11,765 bases of DNA, from NCBI GenBank assembly GCA_937889705.1, contig CALBYO010000022.1, forward strand, positions 1-11,765. The letters run 5' to 3'. This DNA is from an uncultured Bacillota bacterium. Its GTDB lineage: Bacteria > Bacillota > Clostridia > Christensenellales > UBA1242. The notes beneath the pieces are model-generated. The model made no database searches and was not told where the DNA came from. It worked only from the letters and a program-made list of their open reading frames with translations. This document shows positions 1 to 6,499 of this stretch, one piece after another. How positions within the stretch are numbered: the stretch's first letter is position 1; every line of letters begins with the position of its first letter. Both the position numbers and the translations under genes were made by a program.

Positions 1-1
1 C

Positions 2-520
2 ATTTTGAACAAAAGAGCAATTTCTGTTGAGGGCGAAGACTTCGGCATGATTAGTGAATTGTTTTTCGACAACGACTATAATGTTTTGTCGCTGGAAACA
101 AACAAGAGAGTTTTGATACCATTTGAGAAGATTGTAAATTTGGGCGATGATGCGGCGATTATTGGCTACGAAAACAGCAAGTTTAAAAAAGCGGCTTGCA
201 AGCCCAAAAGCGTGTTTGCGTATGGTCAAGCGCCTGAGATGAAAGTTACAATACTTAATAAAGTTGCGTCAAACAGCGTTACGGGCGCTGAATTAAAAAC
301 GATAGGTGAAGTTACAAATTTGGATAGTCAGACCGAACTTACCGTGCCAAAGAAAATCAAGCAAAATCCATATTTCTTGCTTGGCAGAACGGCGTCGAAT
401 AGCGTTAAGTCAGACACGGGCGACATGATTGTAAAAGAAGGTCAAAAGATTACTGAAAAGTCAATTTCAAAGGCGCAGATATACAATATGATTTATGAAT
501 TATCGTCTTGCGCGAATTAA
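2..520 (+). CDS. PRC-barrel domain protein (5' partial)
   Basis: The reading frame is open to the left edge, so the true start is probably outside the window; a TTG at position 5 is the first possible start inside it, with no visible ribosome binding site. The first ~55 residues fit a PRC-barrel fold: a small beta-barrel that opens with a 'G-x-x-x-G-x-I-S-E-L' type turn (EDFGMISELFFD) and closes with 'VLIPFEKIVNLGDDAAII'. A second, weaker PRC-like stretch follows (about residues 80-110). The last ~40 residues (DMIVKEGQKITEKSISKAQ) match the 'G-x-I/V-I-x-x-G-x-x-I-T-x-x-x-I-x-x-A' ending that I associate with clostridial PRC-barrel proteins. The motif ASNSV occurs twice, about 40 residues apart. 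PRC-barrels are usually RNA- or protein-binding adaptors, for example in RimM and in YlmC/YmxH sporulation proteins; the exact role here is unknown. The gene ends at TAA (518-520), just before a terminator. Confidence 0.75.
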   Translation: MLNKRAISVEGEDFGMISELFFDNDYNVLSLETNKRVLIPFEKIVNLGDDAAIIGYENSKFKKAACKPKSVFAYGQAPEMKVTILNKVASNSVTGAELKTIGEVTNLDSQTELTVPKKIKQNPYFLLGRTASNSVKSDTGDMIVKEGQKITEKSISKAQIYNMIYELSSCAN

Positions 521-531
521 TACAAAAAAAT

Positions 532-561
532 AACTCTTTCAAAATATGGAAGAGTTTTTTT
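532..561 (+). terminator. Rho-independent terminator of the PRC-barrel gene
   Basis: AACTCTTTC (532-540) pairs with GGAAGAGTT (548-556), with one G-U wobble and a 7-nt loop. A run of seven T (555-561) follows. It lies 11 nt after the stop codon. It also separates the PRC gene from the VanW gene, which argues against a VanW start upstream of it. Confidence 0.85.
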
Positions 562-603
562 ATGAATTATTTTCATTATCATGCAAATACTAATTGCGAT
601 AAT

Positions 604-607
604 GGAG
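604..607 (+). promoter_or_regulatory. Ribosome binding site that fixes the VanW-gene start
   Basis: GGAG lies 5 nt before ATG 613. The same frame is open back to 508, but that stretch would run through the upstream terminator and encodes no conserved sequence, so 613 is the likely start. No convincing promoter could be resolved between 562 and 603. Confidence 0.65.
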
Positions 608-612
608 TTAAT

Positions 613-2160
613 ATGAATAAAGATAATAAAAATACTAAAACAAAAGTTGATAAATCGTCAAAGTTGATAATGCTAACAATTCTTGGTTCGGCGCTGGTTT
701 TGTCGGCACTTCTATTATTTGGCCTTTTCATGGACAATGGCTACATTAACACTGGCGAGTTCTACGACAATACATCGGTGAACGGAATTAATGTTTCTGG
801 GCTCAGCAAAGAAGAAGTCGCAAGTCTTATTTCGTCAAAACTCGTTAGAGAAAAAGATGATATTGGTATTGAATTAAAATATGAAGACAAAACATGGAAT
901 TTAAGTGGGCAAGACTTTGAAACGAACAGCAATATATTCCCAATCATAGAGCAAACATATTCCGAAGTGAGAAACGGGGTTGCATCGCAAAAAATATCAA
1001 AAGTCAAAAAGTTAAAAAATGAAGGATTGAATTACGACATTAGTTATAGATACATTTTGGGCGATTTTGACAAAAAGATTGATGATGTTATTAGCAAAAT
1101 TGAGTGTGAAGCGTGCCCACCATGCGTAAATTTTGACCCAAGCAAGGAAGGCGATGCAATGTTTACAGCAGTTGAAGGGGCTTGCGAAATCAAAGTTGAC
1201 AAAGCGGCGCTTTACAATGAAATCGACAACGCTTTCAAAACTGGAAGCAAAATTAGCGTGGAAGTTCCTGTAACGAAAGTTGATTACACATCTGATATTG
1301 ATGTATTTGCTAACACGAAATTGCGCTCGAAATTTTCAACAGGTTATAAAGGAAGTGCGTTAGGAAGAAGGAACAATGTTTTGCGTGCACTTTCAGATTT
1401 CAACGGTATGGTTGTAAACCCTGGCGAAGAAATAAGTTTTAATGATGTAACAGGTGACAAAACGCCAGAAAAAGGCTATATGAAAGCAAATATCATTTTA
1501 AATGGTATATATGTTGAAGATTATGGCGGCGGTGCTTGTCAAGCATCAACCACGCTTTACAATGCTTTAATTTTATCAGATATTGAAATTTTGGAAGTTC
1601 ACCCACATTCATTGCCAGTGTCTTATGTTCCACTTGCGTTTGATGCAATGGTGAGTGAAGGGTATTCAGATTTTAGGTTCAAAAACAACTTAGAACACCC
1701 AATATATATCAAAACTTATGGTGACGATGAAAATGCTTTCGTTGAAATTTATGGTGAACCACTCGCAGAAGGTCAAGAAATTCGCCGCCGTGCAGAATTT
1801 ATCGAAACTCTCCCACATGATGGCGATATGATTGTTAAAGATGAAAAAGGTGAGTATTCAGATAAAGTGACTTATGTAGGCGAATATTATCGTGTTAAAA
1901 AGCCTTCGGAAGGCTACCATTCAAAAGGTTATTTACAATATTGGCAAGACGGCGAAATGGTTGATGAAAAACTCATTCGTGACGAATATTATTATCCACA
2001 AAGAGGAATTATTGTTGAAGGAACAGAGCCATTAGGCGAGGGCATGACATTGCCAGAAAATCAAGTTAAAATAATTCCACCACAAGAAAAATCAAAAATT
2101 AGCGAAGTCAGCGTGAAAAAGAAAATCGATGCTGAAAGTCCTGCTAACTTAAATCCTTAA
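613..2160 (+). CDS. Membrane-anchored VanW-family protein
   Basis: 515 residues. A short Lys/Asp-rich cytoplasmic start is followed by one transmembrane segment (about residues 18-40), so the rest is probably outside the cell. Residues ~54-130 resemble the PG_binding_4-type module that often precedes VanW domains (TSVNGINVSGLSKEEVASLI), and ~160-230 look like a second, degenerate copy. The VanW domain covers ~237-383 and includes the hallmark 'NPGEEISFNDVTG' and 'GGGACQASTTLYNAL' motifs; Cys309 of GGGxCQ is the conserved family cysteine. A tail of ~130 residues follows. VanW takes its name from vancomycin-resistance clusters, but the family is common in Gram-positive bacteria and its biochemical activity is not firmly known; a cell-wall role is the usual inference. 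No van resistance genes are nearby, so this is not evidence of resistance. An odd feature is a CxxCxxC cluster (165, 168, 171) plus Cys191 in the second module. Confidence 0.88.
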   Translation: MNKDNKNTKTKVDKSSKLIMLTILGSALVLSALLLFGLFMDNGYINTGEFYDNTSVNGINVSGLSKEEVASLISSKLVREKDDIGIELKYEDKTWNLSGQDFETNSNIFPIIEQTYSEVRNGVASQKISKVKKLKNEGLNYDISYRYILGDFDKKIDDVISKIECEACPPCVNFDPSKEGDAMFTAVEGACEIKVDKAALYNEIDNAFKTGSKISVEVPVTKVDYTSDIDVFANTKLRSKFSTGYKGSALGRRNNVLRALSDFNGMVVNPGEEISFNDVTGDKTPEKGYMKANIILNGIYVEDYGGGACQASTTLYNALILSDIEILEVHPHSLPVSYVPLAFDAMVSEGYSDFRFKNNLEHPIYIKTYGDDENAFVEIYGEPLAEGQEIRRRAEFIETLPHDGDMIVKDEKGEYSDKVTYVGEYYRVKKPSEGYHSKGYLQYWQDGEMVDEKLIRDEYYYPQRGIIVEGTEPLGEGMTLPENQVKIIPPQEKSKISEVSVKKKIDAESPANLNP

Positions 2161-2186
2161 AAAAATCCACCTTATGGTGGGTTTTT
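2161..2186. terminator. Bidirectional intrinsic terminator between convergent genes
   Basis: An 11-bp stem pairs 2161-2171 with 2176-2186 (AAAAATCCACC with GGTGGGTTTTT, one T-G wobble) around the loop TTAT. The A-run on the left gives the minus-strand transcript its U-tract and the T-run on the right serves the plus strand. It begins directly after the VanW stop codon. The stop codon of the minus-strand gene (2185-2187) overlaps the outer stem. Confidence 0.85.
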
Positions 2187-2649
2187 ATATTGTAGATAAT
2201 TTCTTTATGTATTCTAAATGATTGAATATAATTGGCTCAGCAAACTCAAAATTGCCGCATTTAAAGAGATTTATCATGTTTTCAACTAATTCTGCTTCCG
2301 AGTAAATTGCGAGCCGTACGCATGAATTTAGACTGTTTAAACGCCTGCTTTTTGTGAGTTTTATAATTTTTGGCTCGTCATAAAAGCGTTTTTCAATTTC
2401 AATGAAGTCTAAATCGGTTTGTTTTGCAAAATTTTCAAAAACGCTTCTGAGTTTGTTATTTCTTAAATTGCGTTTTATGTATGTATAAAGCCAGTTTAAA
2501 TATTTCAAAGAATAGCAAATGCTATCAAGAATGGCAGGATTAATATCTGGATTTTCCAGTGCTATCATCGAGCGTTTTTGTGAAGAATATGCTTTTGCAA
2601 GTTTCTCAAATTCCGCTTGTCCAGGCAATAAAAAATCATCGTAATTCAT
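2185..2649 (-). CDS. Small all-helical protein of unknown function
   Basis: 154 residues, preceded on the minus strand by a good AAGGGGA ribosome binding site, with ATG at 2649-2647. I do not recognise a named family. There is no signal peptide or transmembrane segment. Predicted helices dominate: ~12-30, ~38-60 (SICYSLKYLNWLYTYIKRNL), ~66-90, ~104-131 and ~134-152. The length and helix spacing resemble a four-helix bundle, and the C-terminal half can be lined up loosely with the ferritin-like protein encoded divergently next door (both end in LST plus a hydrophobic residue). The metal-ligand Glu and ExxH pattern is missing, so if it is ferritin-like it is degenerate. That relation is an inference from eye alignment only. 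The divergent partner shares a 111-bp intergenic region, so co-regulation is possible. The gene is probably real: it has a ribosome binding site, its own terminator and a plausible amino-acid composition. Confidence 0.65.
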   Translation of the reverse strand: MNYDDFLLPGQAEFEKLAKAYSSQKRSMIALENPDINPAILDSICYSLKYLNWLYTYIKRNLRNNKLRSVFENFAKQTDLDFIEIEKRFYDEPKIIKLTKSRRLNSLNSCVRLAIYSEAELVENMINLFKCGNFEFAEPIIFNHLEYIKKLSTI

Positions 2650-2760
2650 AAAATCCCCTTATTTATTTTCTTATATGATATTTTTTTGCTTTTTGCTAAT
2701 TTCACACAATATTTTGCAAAGTCATATATGTTTAGAGATTTAAAAATTTAGGGGTGATAA
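2650..2760. other. Divergent intergenic region (helical protein / ferritin-like protein)
   Basis: 111 bp, very AT-rich. It holds two outward-facing ribosome binding sites: AGGGG at 2750-2754 for the plus-strand gene and the complement of AAGGGGA at about 2654-2660 for the minus-strand gene. T-rich tracts with two close TTTTTGCT-like copies lie at 2682-2697. Promoters for both genes must lie here, but no -35/-10 pair stands out enough to call. Confidence 0.5.
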
Positions 2761-3555
2761 ATGTTTAAACAAAGAATTATTCCAACTTGTAGTAAAGAAA
2801 GATATGAACGCACAAGCAAAATTAATAGAGAAGAAGAAAACGAAACTTCCGAAAGAGAACCAATAAACCAAGAACCAGCACAGCGAAATGAACCAACGAC
2901 GCAGCCAGTACCGCCAATTCAAGAACCAGTGGAGCAACCAGTTCAAGATCCGCAACAACGAGAAACAGTGCCGCCTACAACAAATCAACCAGCGCAAGAA
3001 CCAACAATAGCGCCGCCAGAGCAGCCTGAAACCACACCGAATCAAGGGACAACACTTGATCCGACAAGATTTATCTTTGCATCAACAGAGCCTTATCCTG
3101 AAATTACAAACGCTTATCCTAGCATGTATGAAGTTAAACTTATCAAATGGCAAACGGCGTCAAGAGATAGCGAAATGAGTGCTGTTGCAACATATATGTA
3201 TCAAAGTTATATTTTGCAAGATGAATATCCATTAATCGCAGACACATTAAAACAAATTGCAATCGTCGAAATGAGGCACCTAGATTTACTTTCAGAGGCC
3301 ATTGTTGATTTCGGCGGCAATCCAAACTTAACTGACGGCAGGGGAAATGTTTGGACTGGAAGAAATATTTTGCAAATTAGAAATCCAAGAGAAATACTGC
3401 TTGCAGATATAAGAGGGGAGGAAAAAGCGATTAGAGATTATCAAATCGCTGCGTCAAAAACTTGTAATGCCAGTTTAGCGGCTTTGTTTGAAAGAATCAT
3501 AATTGACGAGCAAGACCATATTATAATTTTGAATGAACTTTTAAGCACTCTATAA
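2761..3555 (+). CDS. Ferritin-like diiron protein with Pro/Gln/Glu-rich N-terminal extension
   Basis: 264 residues; ATG 2761 follows an AGGGG ribosome binding site. Residues ~1-25 are basic/polar, and ~26-100 are low-complexity sequence rich in Pro, Gln, Glu and Thr, predicted to be disordered. From ~118 to the end there is a ferritin/rubrerythrin-type four-helix bundle. All expected metal ligands are visible: Glu138 (ExxAxxxY), Glu170-x-x-His173, Glu220 (ExxAxxxY again) and Glu250-x-x-His253. The repeated half-bundle pattern (E then ExxH, twice) is typical of rubrerythrin-like and related clostridial ferritin-like proteins. The rubredoxin domain of true rubrerythrin is absent, so it has no built-in electron donor. 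Possible roles are peroxide or oxygen detoxification, iron or manganese binding, or a structural role such as a spore or envelope component; the disordered arm suggests anchoring or packing, but this is inference. It is divergent from the helical gene at 2185-2649 and has its own terminator. Confidence 0.82.
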   Translation: MFKQRIIPTCSKERYERTSKINREEENETSEREPINQEPAQRNEPTTQPVPPIQEPVEQPVQDPQQRETVPPTTNQPAQEPTIAPPEQPETTPNQGTTLDPTRFIFASTEPYPEITNAYPSMYEVKLIKWQTASRDSEMSAVATYMYQSYILQDEYPLIADTLKQIAIVEMRHLDLLSEAIVDFGGNPNLTDGRGNVWTGRNILQIRNPREILLADIRGEEKAIRDYQIAASKTCNASLAALFERIIIDEQDHIIILNELLSTL

Positions 3556-3560
3556 AAAGA

Positions 3561-3590
3561 AAAAAGGTTGAATTTAATCAACCTTTTTTT
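3561..3590. terminator. Bidirectional intrinsic terminator
   Basis: GGTTGA (3566-3571) pairs with TCAACC (3578-3583) around a 6-nt loop. The stem is extended by AAAAA (3561-3565) against TTTTT (3584-3588), and seven T run to 3590. It sits between the convergent ferritin-like gene and the large membrane-protein gene and can stop transcription from both sides. Confidence 0.88.
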
Positions 3591-3600
3591 ATGACAACAA

Positions 3601-6276
3601 TTAGTCTTTTTTGTTCAACTTTTCGGCAATCGCTGAACCAATTTTATTAATGCTTGCGTCATCAAGTTTTACAGAACTTGTCTTATCACTATTTGATTGC
3701 AAAGCACTTGCAATTTTTCTAACGCTTGCGTCTGAAAGTTCAGTTGGTCTTGGTTTTTCTGGTGCTTCTGCTTGTCTTTTATTTGCTCCGCCTAAACCAA
3801 GTGCATCTTCTGCCATGTTTTGAGCATTTCTAAGTTTCTTTTGGTTCTTCATTTCAGCATTCAAATCCAACTCTTTTTTAAGTTTACCTTGAGCAATTTG
3901 AATCATATCGCTTCCAAGACCTTTCATTTCGCCCATCATTGGACCATTCATTGATCCCATTGTTTGTTGAGCAAATGCACCTAAATGTTTACCAAAATCA
4001 ACAAATGATTTTGAAAGGGCTTTTAATGTTGATTCACCAAGTTCAATTTTTGCTCCATCAATTGAAGATTTTCTTCTTGCATTGTCTGAAACACCTTTTT
4101 CAAGTGCTTTGCCAAGAGGATTTTGCCAGTTGCCGTGTTTTGAATCATTAAATAGGGCATTACGATCTTCTGAACTCATGTTTCTATAAGCTTCTTCGCC
4201 GCCAGCGGCTGCAACTGCACGATTTCTAATTCTTTCGTTTTGTTTACGGCCACGATGGTTAGCATCAATTACAGCTTGTCTATCTTCAGTTGACATTTTA
4301 TCTAATTTGTTTGTTGCGGTTTGGCGTCTAATATTATTTTTTTGGACTTCAGAACTTGAATTATAAATGTCATTAGCGATATTCTTTTTAAGATCTTGCT
4401 TATTGTTACTATCATAAAATTTGTTTATTGCAACGGCCGCTTGAAAATTTTCATTTTCAGACAATTGCCTTTTTAAATCTTCTTTGTCTTTAAATTTTTT
4501 TATACCGAATTGTTTACCAAGTTTTGCAAGAGTTGTTTTGTCTGTTACCTTATCAAGAGCTTCTGTTGCTGTGCTTATGTTAGTTAATTTATTAATTGCT
4601 GTTGCATCTGACATTGTATCAGCAAGATGAGATATTGCTTCTTCGTCTGTTACATTATCTGTCATATTAGTAACTGCATTATCATAAGATGCTGAACCTT
4701 TTTTGTATCTTCCTGTACCTTCTTTTGCTTCTGTTTTCAGGTATGCATTTTTAGCCATTTTTCCTGCTCCAACAGCTTTACTAGTTAAACTGCCGGCTTT
4801 CATGACTGCGCCACCAACACCTGTGAAGGCTGCTGCGGTTTTACCGACCTTAGCGGCTGTTGCACCAATTTCTTTGGCTTTATCTGCACCAGCACCCATT
4901 GTGTCTTCGCCACCAATAATTTCTGAAAGCATTTTTGTGAAGTCTTTTACCATTGCTAGACCAGCAATAGTGAAAAGTAAGTTGACAATTTTATCAATAA
5001 TTGCAATGCCAGTAAGTTCCAATGATTGCAACAATGCTAAGACAACGAAGAATAAGTTCAAGCCAACAATAGGTCCATAAACGCCGATTGTTTTTGCAAC
5101 AAATTTTTCACGCCATTTTTTCAATGCATTACCGCCATCTAATGGCATAAGTGATGCGATAGGTGCGGCAACAAGGAATAAGATTGTAAGTTCAAATATC
5201 CTTTTGATTAAACCAAAAACAAGGTATAGTAACAATACTGTTACAACGACTAATGCACCGAGTGCGATAATATAATCGAATGACCACAAATCATAATAAT
5301 ACCAAACCAGAGCGGTGTTGTTTTTATCAAAGTGTGTGTATCCAGCTGCAATTAAACTATTTTCAACAATCATAACGCCAGCGTTTAAAGTTACAGGGAA
5401 CATATGTTCTTTTATAAATGGATCTCTATCAATGTAGGCTCTTGTTTTTAGTTGGAAACAGTTAGCAAAGGCTTCGTCCATAAGCCAGCAATTTTGGTAT
5501 GCTGAATTGGAGTCTGTTCCTTTATTTTGAGAGAAGGCACCGTTTGCTGAGATTTTATCGCTATTCAACATTTTATTATAAAAACTATCGTTTATTCTTG
5601 CACGGTTAGCGCTATATGCTGCTGCTTTAAACACAAGACCAGAAATAGGGGTTGTGGTTGTTGGAACGGTGAATCCAAAAAATGTATAGTTATTATATGT
5701 TTCGTCACCAGATGTTGTTTTCTCTGATTTGAAATATGTTGTGTTAATAGTAGTTTGTGTTACGCTTGTTGAACCTGTGGAAACTTTATCGAGTGCTTGC
5801 AATATAACATTGCAAAGGAAAATACCAAAGAAACAAACGATAGGAACGATTGCGAATGAAGCAAGTGCTTTTAATGAATTGCCAATGATTTTGCCTTTTG
5901 ATGCTGATTTAGCATCTGTTGCTGTATATTCACTTCTAACAACGGCAATCATTGTTGTTAATATGAGCATCAGCACACCTAAGATTATCATTGACCAGAA
6001 GATATTTGATAAAACAGGGGAAGAGCCGGTGAAAATCATGTTTATAAACTGCATGACGATGTCGCCTTGGACATTTGTTTCACCATTGAATTTATATATT
6101 GTGTCTAGTCCGGCTATTTTACGCATAATCCATTGAATTGCGTCAATTACCGCATAAACAGGCGTTAAAAGTTGGTAGAATGTTTTTGGAATGAATGATA
6201 AAAGTGCACCAAACCAGTCTTGGAACCAATTTTTAATAGCATCGCCAACAGAACCAGCAATATAGGTTAAATTCAT
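3601..6276 (-). CDS. VirB6/TrbL-like polytopic membrane protein (ICE-type) with long cytoplasmic tail
   Basis: 891 residues; ATG at 6276-6274 is preceded on the minus strand by GGAGG, 6 nt away. Residues ~5-50 hold an amphipathic/hydrophobic start (AIKNWFQDWFGALLSFIP). Transmembrane segments fall at about 91-113, 137-160, 334-358, 363-378, 398-418 and 426-446. Between the second and third lies a ~170-residue polar loop, Thr/Ser/Asn-rich, with Cys263 and Cys273, probably extracellular. The core 'KRIFELTILFLVAAPIASLMPLD' followed by 'KKWREKFVAKTIGVYGP' is the pattern I know from TrbL/VirB6-type proteins of Gram-positive conjugative elements and the mycoplasma ICE transmembrane family. These form the inner-membrane channel of type IV secretion. 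Residues ~450-891 are soluble, Ala/Gly-rich and then Lys/Asn/Gln-rich, with several internal repeats, probably cytoplasmic. No VirB4, VirD4 coupling protein, relaxase or integrase is seen in the window. Family assignment is by eye; transfer function is not shown. Confidence 0.75.
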   Translation of the reverse strand: MNLTYIAGSVGDAIKNWFQDWFGALLSFIPKTFYQLLTPVYAVIDAIQWIMRKIAGLDTIYKFNGETNVQGDIVMQFINMIFTGSSPVLSNIFWSMIILGVLMLILTTMIAVVRSEYTATDAKSASKGKIIGNSLKALASFAIVPIVCFFGIFLCNVILQALDKVSTGSTSVTQTTINTTYFKSEKTTSGDETYNNYTFFGFTVPTTTTPISGLVFKAAAYSANRARINDSFYNKMLNSDKISANGAFSQNKGTDSNSAYQNCWLMDEAFANCFQLKTRAYIDRDPFIKEHMFPVTLNAGVMIVENSLIAAGYTHFDKNNTALVWYYYDLWSFDYIIALGALVVVTVLLLYLVFGLIKRIFELTILFLVAAPIASLMPLDGGNALKKWREKFVAKTIGVYGPIVGLNLFFVVLALLQSLELTGIAIIDKIVNLLFTIAGLAMVKDFTKMLSEIIGGEDTMGAGADKAKEIGATAAKVGKTAAAFTGVGGAVMKAGSLTSKAVGAGKMAKNAYLKTEAKEGTGRYKKGSASYDNAVTNMTDNVTDEEAISHLADTMSDATAINKLTNISTATEALDKVTDKTTLAKLGKQFGIKKFKDKEDLKRQLSENENFQAAVAINKFYDSNNKQDLKKNIANDIYNSSSEVQKNNIRRQTATNKLDKMSTEDRQAVIDANHRGRKQNERIRNRAVAAAGGEEAYRNMSSEDRNALFNDSKHGNWQNPLGKALEKGVSDNARRKSSIDGAKIELGESTLKALSKSFVDFGKHLGAFAQQTMGSMNGPMMGEMKGLGSDMIQIAQGKLKKELDLNAEMKNQKKLRNAQNMAEDALGLGGANKRQAEAPEKPRPTELSDASVRKIASALQSNSDKTSSVKLDDASINKIGSAIAEKLNKKD
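3616..3738 (-). repeat. C-terminal pair of ~16-residue repeats in the VirB6-like protein
   Basis: ELSDASVRKIASALQSN (about 847-861) and KLDDASINKIGSAIAEKL (about 870-887) share L-x-D-A-S-[VI]-x-K-I-x-S-A-[LI]. Both look like short amphipathic helices and could bind a common partner. Confidence 0.7.
4132..4296 (-). repeat. MS[TS]EDR repeat pair in the VirB6-like protein
   Basis: MSTEDRQAVIDANHRG (residues 661-676) recurs as MSSEDRNALFNDSKHG (700-715), 39 residues later. The shared pattern is M-S-[ST]-E-D-R-x-A-[VL]. It suggests a duplicated helical unit in the cytoplasmic tail. Confidence 0.65.
4534..4650 (-). repeat. Three tandem 13-residue helical repeats in the VirB6-like protein
   Basis: TDEEAISHLADTM, SDATAINKLTNIS and TATEALDKVTDKT (residues 543-581) follow each other without a gap. 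They share Ala at position 5, Ile/Leu at 6 and Leu/Val at 9, so each would form one amphipathic helical turn set. The repeat is visible at protein level; the DNA copies have diverged. Confidence 0.65.
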
Positions 6277-6310
6277 ATTGTTCCTCCGAATTCTTCTTTT
6301 GAGTTAGTTT

Positions 6311-6339
6311 AGTATAACACATAAATTTAAAATTGTATA
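6311..6339 (-). promoter_or_regulatory. Sigma-A-type promoter of the VirB6-like gene
   Basis: Read on the minus strand, the -10 is TATACT (6316-6311) with an extended TGn directly upstream (TGTTATACT). A TATACA -35-like element (6339-6334) lies 17 bp further up. The start of transcription would be near 6304, giving a leader of about 28 nt with GGAGG at 6287-6283. The extended -10 compensates for the imperfect -35. Confidence 0.65.
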
Positions 6340-6443
6340 GAGTTTTTCATAAATTTTATTTATATATTATATATATTCAAAAATTATTTTACATTTTTTT
6401 TGAAAAATTATAACAAAATAATTGAGAAATTGCTTAAAATTAG

Positions 6444-6472
6444 TAGACAAGAGGCAATCTTGTGTATATAAT
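6444..6472 (+). promoter_or_regulatory. Sigma-A-type promoter of the zinc-ribbon/acidic protein gene
   Basis: TAGACA (6444-6449) and a consensus TATAAT (6467-6472) are 17 bp apart. Transcription would begin near 6479, giving a leader of about 20 nt that includes AGAGAGG (6489-6495), 4 nt before ATG 6500. The 223-bp region 6277-6499 holds this promoter, the opposite one at 6311-6339, and otherwise only AT-rich sequence in which I see no gene. Confidence 0.8.
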
Positions 6473-6499
6473 ACTTGCGAAAAATAAAAGAGAGGTTTT

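Noticed and set aside
508..612. In-frame upstream extension of the VanW gene
   Set aside because: It would be translated through the terminator hairpin at 532-561 and has no ribosome binding site or conserved residues; ATG 613 with GGAG is better.
613..2160. Vancomycin-resistance meaning of the VanW domain
   Set aside because: No vanH, vanA/B or vanX-like genes are nearby, and VanW domains are widespread in susceptible Gram-positive bacteria.
2681..2742. Possible sporulation-type or sigma-A promoter for the ferritin-like gene (CATATATG, TTGCTT)
   Set aside because: Neither the spacing nor the consensus of any sigma factor is met well enough.
2740..3045. Minus-strand open frame rich in Trp, Leu and Arg opposite the ferritin-like gene
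   Set aside because: It is the antisense of the Pro/Gln-rich arm; the composition is an artefact of that bias and no ribosome binding site is present.
6382..6423. Inverted repeat AATTATTTT / AAAATAATT in the divergent promoter region
   Set aside because: It contains only A and T in a very AT-rich stretch, with a 24-nt spacer; a chance match is likely.
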